Source of the DNA: Tous-C4FEB sp044356555
GTDB taxonomy: Bacteria > Verrucomicrobiota > Verrucomicrobiia > Opitutales > Opitutaceae
NCBI GenBank assembly: GCA_044356555.1
Contig: JBIKWB010000002.1
Location: 124,001-188,000 of the forward strand
DNA length: 64,000 nucleotides
Direction of reading: 5' to 3'
A model generated the notes under the pieces. It made no database searches, had not been told where the DNA came from, and saw only the letters and a list, made by a program, of their open reading frames with translations. Every line of letters begins with the position of its first letter. Positions within the stretch are counted from its first letter, which is position 1. This document shows positions 62,079 to 64,000 of this stretch, in pieces. The translations under genes and the position numbers were made by a program.

Positions 62079-64000
62079 AAACCATTACCGAACATTTCGA
62101 CATCGTCGTCTGCGGCGGCGGCCTCGCCGGCTTTTGCGCGGCGCTCGCCGCCGCCCGCCAAGGCGCGAAAACCTGCCTCCTCCACGACCGCCCGGTTCTC
62201 GGGGGCAACAGCTCCTCCGAGGTGCGGGTGACGCCGCACGGCGCGGCGGCGTTTCATGCCTACGCACGGGAGACCGGGATCCTTTCCGAACTGCTCATCG
62301 AGGAGCGTGCGCGCAACCACGAGACGATTTTTGAAAATGGCTGGACCAATAGCGTATGGGATCTCGTGCTCTACGACGCGGCGCAGACCGCGCCCAATCT
62401 TATGCTGCGTCTTAACACCGCCGTGGTCGCGGTCGAGTTCGCGGGCGCGGGCCGCGTGACCGGAGCCCCGTTGCCGGACGCACGCTTCGGTTATCTGCAC
62501 CGCCCGGCCTGTGCGCCGGAGCGGCGGATCACCGCCGTCGTCGCCCGCGTGGCCAATGCCGAGACGGAACTTGTCGTGCAAGCCGAACTCTTCATCGACT
62601 GCACGGGCGACGGCCTCGTGGCCGACCTCGCCGGCTGCGAGTGGCGCATGGGCAGCGAGGGTAGCGAGGAATTCCGCGAGCCCCACGCGCCGGGTAAGCC
62701 GAGCCGTGATACCATGGGAAACTCCATCCACTTCCGCGCGCGCGATCTCGGTCGTCCCGCGCCGTTCACGCCGCCGGATTGGGCGGTGAAGCACACCGAC
62801 GCACGCTATTTCTACGAACAAGGCCGCAAGCCCAAGGACCTGCGGGGCGGCTACTGGTGGCTCGAGATCGGCGTGCCTTGGGACACCATCCACGACGCCG
62901 AGAACATCCGCCACGAACTCACCCGGCACACGCTCGGAGTGTGGGATTGGATCAAAAATCGGGACCCGCTCACGCGCGACGCCGCGGCCAACTACGCGCT
63001 CGATTGGATCGGCCAGGTGCCCGGCAAACGCGAAAGCCGGCGCATCTTGGGTCGTCACCTGCTCACCGAGCACGACATCCAGAATAAAGTCGTTTTCCCC
63101 GACGAGATTGCTTTCGGCGGCTGGTTCCTCGATCTGCACACACCAGGCGGCTTGCTCGCGCCCACAAGCGAACCCGCCAGTGCGGAGGGCTACAAACCGA
63201 CGAGTGACTACTCGATCAAAAGTTATGTCGGTCCCTACGGTCTGCCGTTGCGGAGCCTCATCGCGAAGGATGTGGACAACCTGCTGATGGCGGGACGCAA
63301 CGTCAGCGCTACGCACGCCGCGCTCGGCACCGTGCGCGTGATGGCCACCACCGCCCTCATGGGCCAAGCCGCCGGCACCGCCTGTGCGCTGGCGATTCGC
63401 CGTGGCATTGCGCCGCACGCGTTCACGCCGGCTGATGTCGGCGCGGTGCAGCAACGTCTGCTGCGCGACGGTTGCTTTTTGCCGAATGTCGCCACCGCCG
63501 ATCCACTAGATTTAGCTCGGAGTGCGCGGGCGAGCGCGAGCAGCGAAGCGGCGTTCGCCGGCATCGGTCCGGATGACTGCGGTCGGCACGAGGGGCTGAC
63601 GTTTTGGTCCGACCAGGCGGTGCAGCTCGGGCGTGAGGAACTCAATGCTCGTCGCGGCCAATGGATCGCGATCGGGACGGACCGGGTGGATCAGCTGGAA
63701 GTGTGTCTGGTCAATCTCACCGCCGAACCGCGGCGCGTGCCCGTGTGGCTCGTCGCGGTGGATCATCTTTGGGATTACCGCACCGAGCCGGGAACTCCGC
63801 TCGCGACGACCGAACTTCTGGTGCCACCGGGCGGCCCGCACTGGATTACTTGGCCGATCGGGTTGGCGGTGAAGCCGGGCAGCTACGTGCGCCTAGATTT
63901 GGGCCGCGATTCTCAAGTCTGTTGGCCGACTGCCGGCGCAATTCTCCCCGGCCACATGGCGGCCTACGACATGGGCCACGGGCGGATGCGTCGTTATGGT
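62075..64000 (+). CDS. FAD-dependent oxidoreductase (FAD_oxidored family), 3' truncated by window
   Basis: The open frame starts with TTG at 62075, overlapping the MFS stop (TTGA), and stays open to the window end (642 codons visible). It begins KTITEHFDIVVCGGGLAGFC, a Rossmann FAD site (GGGLAG) followed by ARQGAKTCLLHDRPVLGGNSS. DCTGDGLVADLAGCEW and GRNVSATHAALGTVRVMATT are further hallmarks of the FAD_oxidored proteins common in Planctomycetes and Verrucomicrobia. A beta-rich C-terminal part follows from about residue 510. No signal peptide is seen, so it acts in the cytoplasm, perhaps oxidising the imported sugar. The substrate of this family is mostly unknown. The rare TTG start is supported by the overlap and by lack of an earlier ATG. 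Confidence 0.85.
   Translation, partial: MKTITEHFDIVVCGGGLAGFCAALAAARQGAKTCLLHDRPVLGGNSSSEVRVTPHGAAAFHAYARETGILSELLIEERARNHETIFENGWTNSVWDLVLYDAAQTAPNLMLRLNTAVVAVEFAGAGRVTGAPLPDARFGYLHRPACAPERRITAVVARVANAETELVVQAELFIDCTGDGLVADLAGCEWRMGSEGSEEFREPHAPGKPSRDTMGNSIHFRARDLGRPAPFTPPDWAVKHTDARYFYEQGRKPKDLRGGYWWLEIGVPWDTIHDAENIRHELTRHTLGVWDWIKNRDPLTRDAAANYALDWIGQVPGKRESRRILGRHLLTEHDIQNKVVFPDEIAFGGWFLDLHTPGGLLAPTSEPASAEGYKPTSDYSIKSYVGPYGLPLRSLIAKDVDNLLMAGRNVSATHAALGTVRVMATTALMGQAAGTACALAIRRGIAPHAFTPADVGAVQQRLLRDGCFLPNVATADPLDLARSARASASSEAAFAGIGPDDCGRHEGLTFWSDQAVQLGREELNARRGQWIAIGTDRVDQLEVCLVNLTAEPRRVPVWLVAVDHLWDYRTEPGTPLATTELLVPPGGPHWITWPIGLAVKPGSYVRLDLGRDSQVCWPTAGAILPGHMAAYDMGHGRMRRYG

Noticed and set aside
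1..64000. CRISPR arrays, insertion sequences, prophage genes, rRNA operons
   Set aside because: I saw no regularly spaced repeats, transposase or integrase motifs, phage structural genes or rRNA sequences.

Overview
The window looks like chromosomal DNA from a GC-rich, aerobic, polysaccharide-degrading member of the Verrucomicrobiota, most likely family Opitutaceae. The evidence is an Alternative Complex III (ACIII) operon, a large PVC-type heme protein (SGNH, beta-propeller and CxxCH cytochrome c), three TonB-dependent receptors with signal peptide plus VVLSPFEVST-like N-termini, Asp-box sialidase-like proteins, a GH30-like enzyme, and FAD_oxidored and ThuA proteins. The taxonomic call is inference from gene content; no rRNA gene is present.

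Layout. 0-1.1 kb: the end of a LolD-like ABC ATPase, then about 0.7 kb without a convincing gene. 1.1-12.05 kb: one tight respiratory operon, actABCDEF, a small membrane protein, then a cbb3-type set (ccoN-like, ccoO-like, a monoheme cytochrome). Most junctions overlap (ATGA, TAATG or 8 nt). The striking point is that the CcoN-like protein keeps the fold but has lost five of the six histidines that bind the hemes and CuB, and also the catalytic tyrosine. The module therefore looks like a pseudo-oxidase attached to ACIII. 12.3-17.2 kb: a PhoD-type phosphatase and a TonB-dependent receptor, followed by a 55-bp dispersed repeat. 17.3-28.4 kb: an oligopeptide-binding lipoprotein, a ROK kinase, a plsC-cmk-aroA cluster, an NHL remnant, the PVC heme protein and citramalate synthase. 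28.46 kb: tRNA-Tyr.

28.6-42.5 kb: a GntR-type regulator diverges from a co-directional cluster: NanM-like kelch protein, MFS transporter, sialidase-SGNH fusion, a second sialidase-like protein, a TonB-dependent receptor, a third sialidase-like protein and an unrecognised TIM-barrel-like secreted protein. This looks like an uptake and degradation locus for a glycan, possibly sialylated, but no sialic acid catabolic enzymes (NanA, NanE, NanK) sit in it. 42.7-53.3 kb: housekeeping genes on the minus strand (radC; then parA, two ABC-2 permeases, rnc, mfd, PPIase and a UMF1-type MFS protein, which may be one long transcription unit), with thuA on the plus strand. 53.44 kb: tRNA-Cys, next to a histidine kinase gene broken by several frameshifts. 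55.3-64 kb: a LacI-type regulator diverges from a TonB receptor, a GH30-like hydrolase, an MFS transporter and an FAD-dependent oxidoreductase that runs off the window. A perfect 13-bp palindrome between the divergent genes is a candidate operator. This is a second carbohydrate-use locus.
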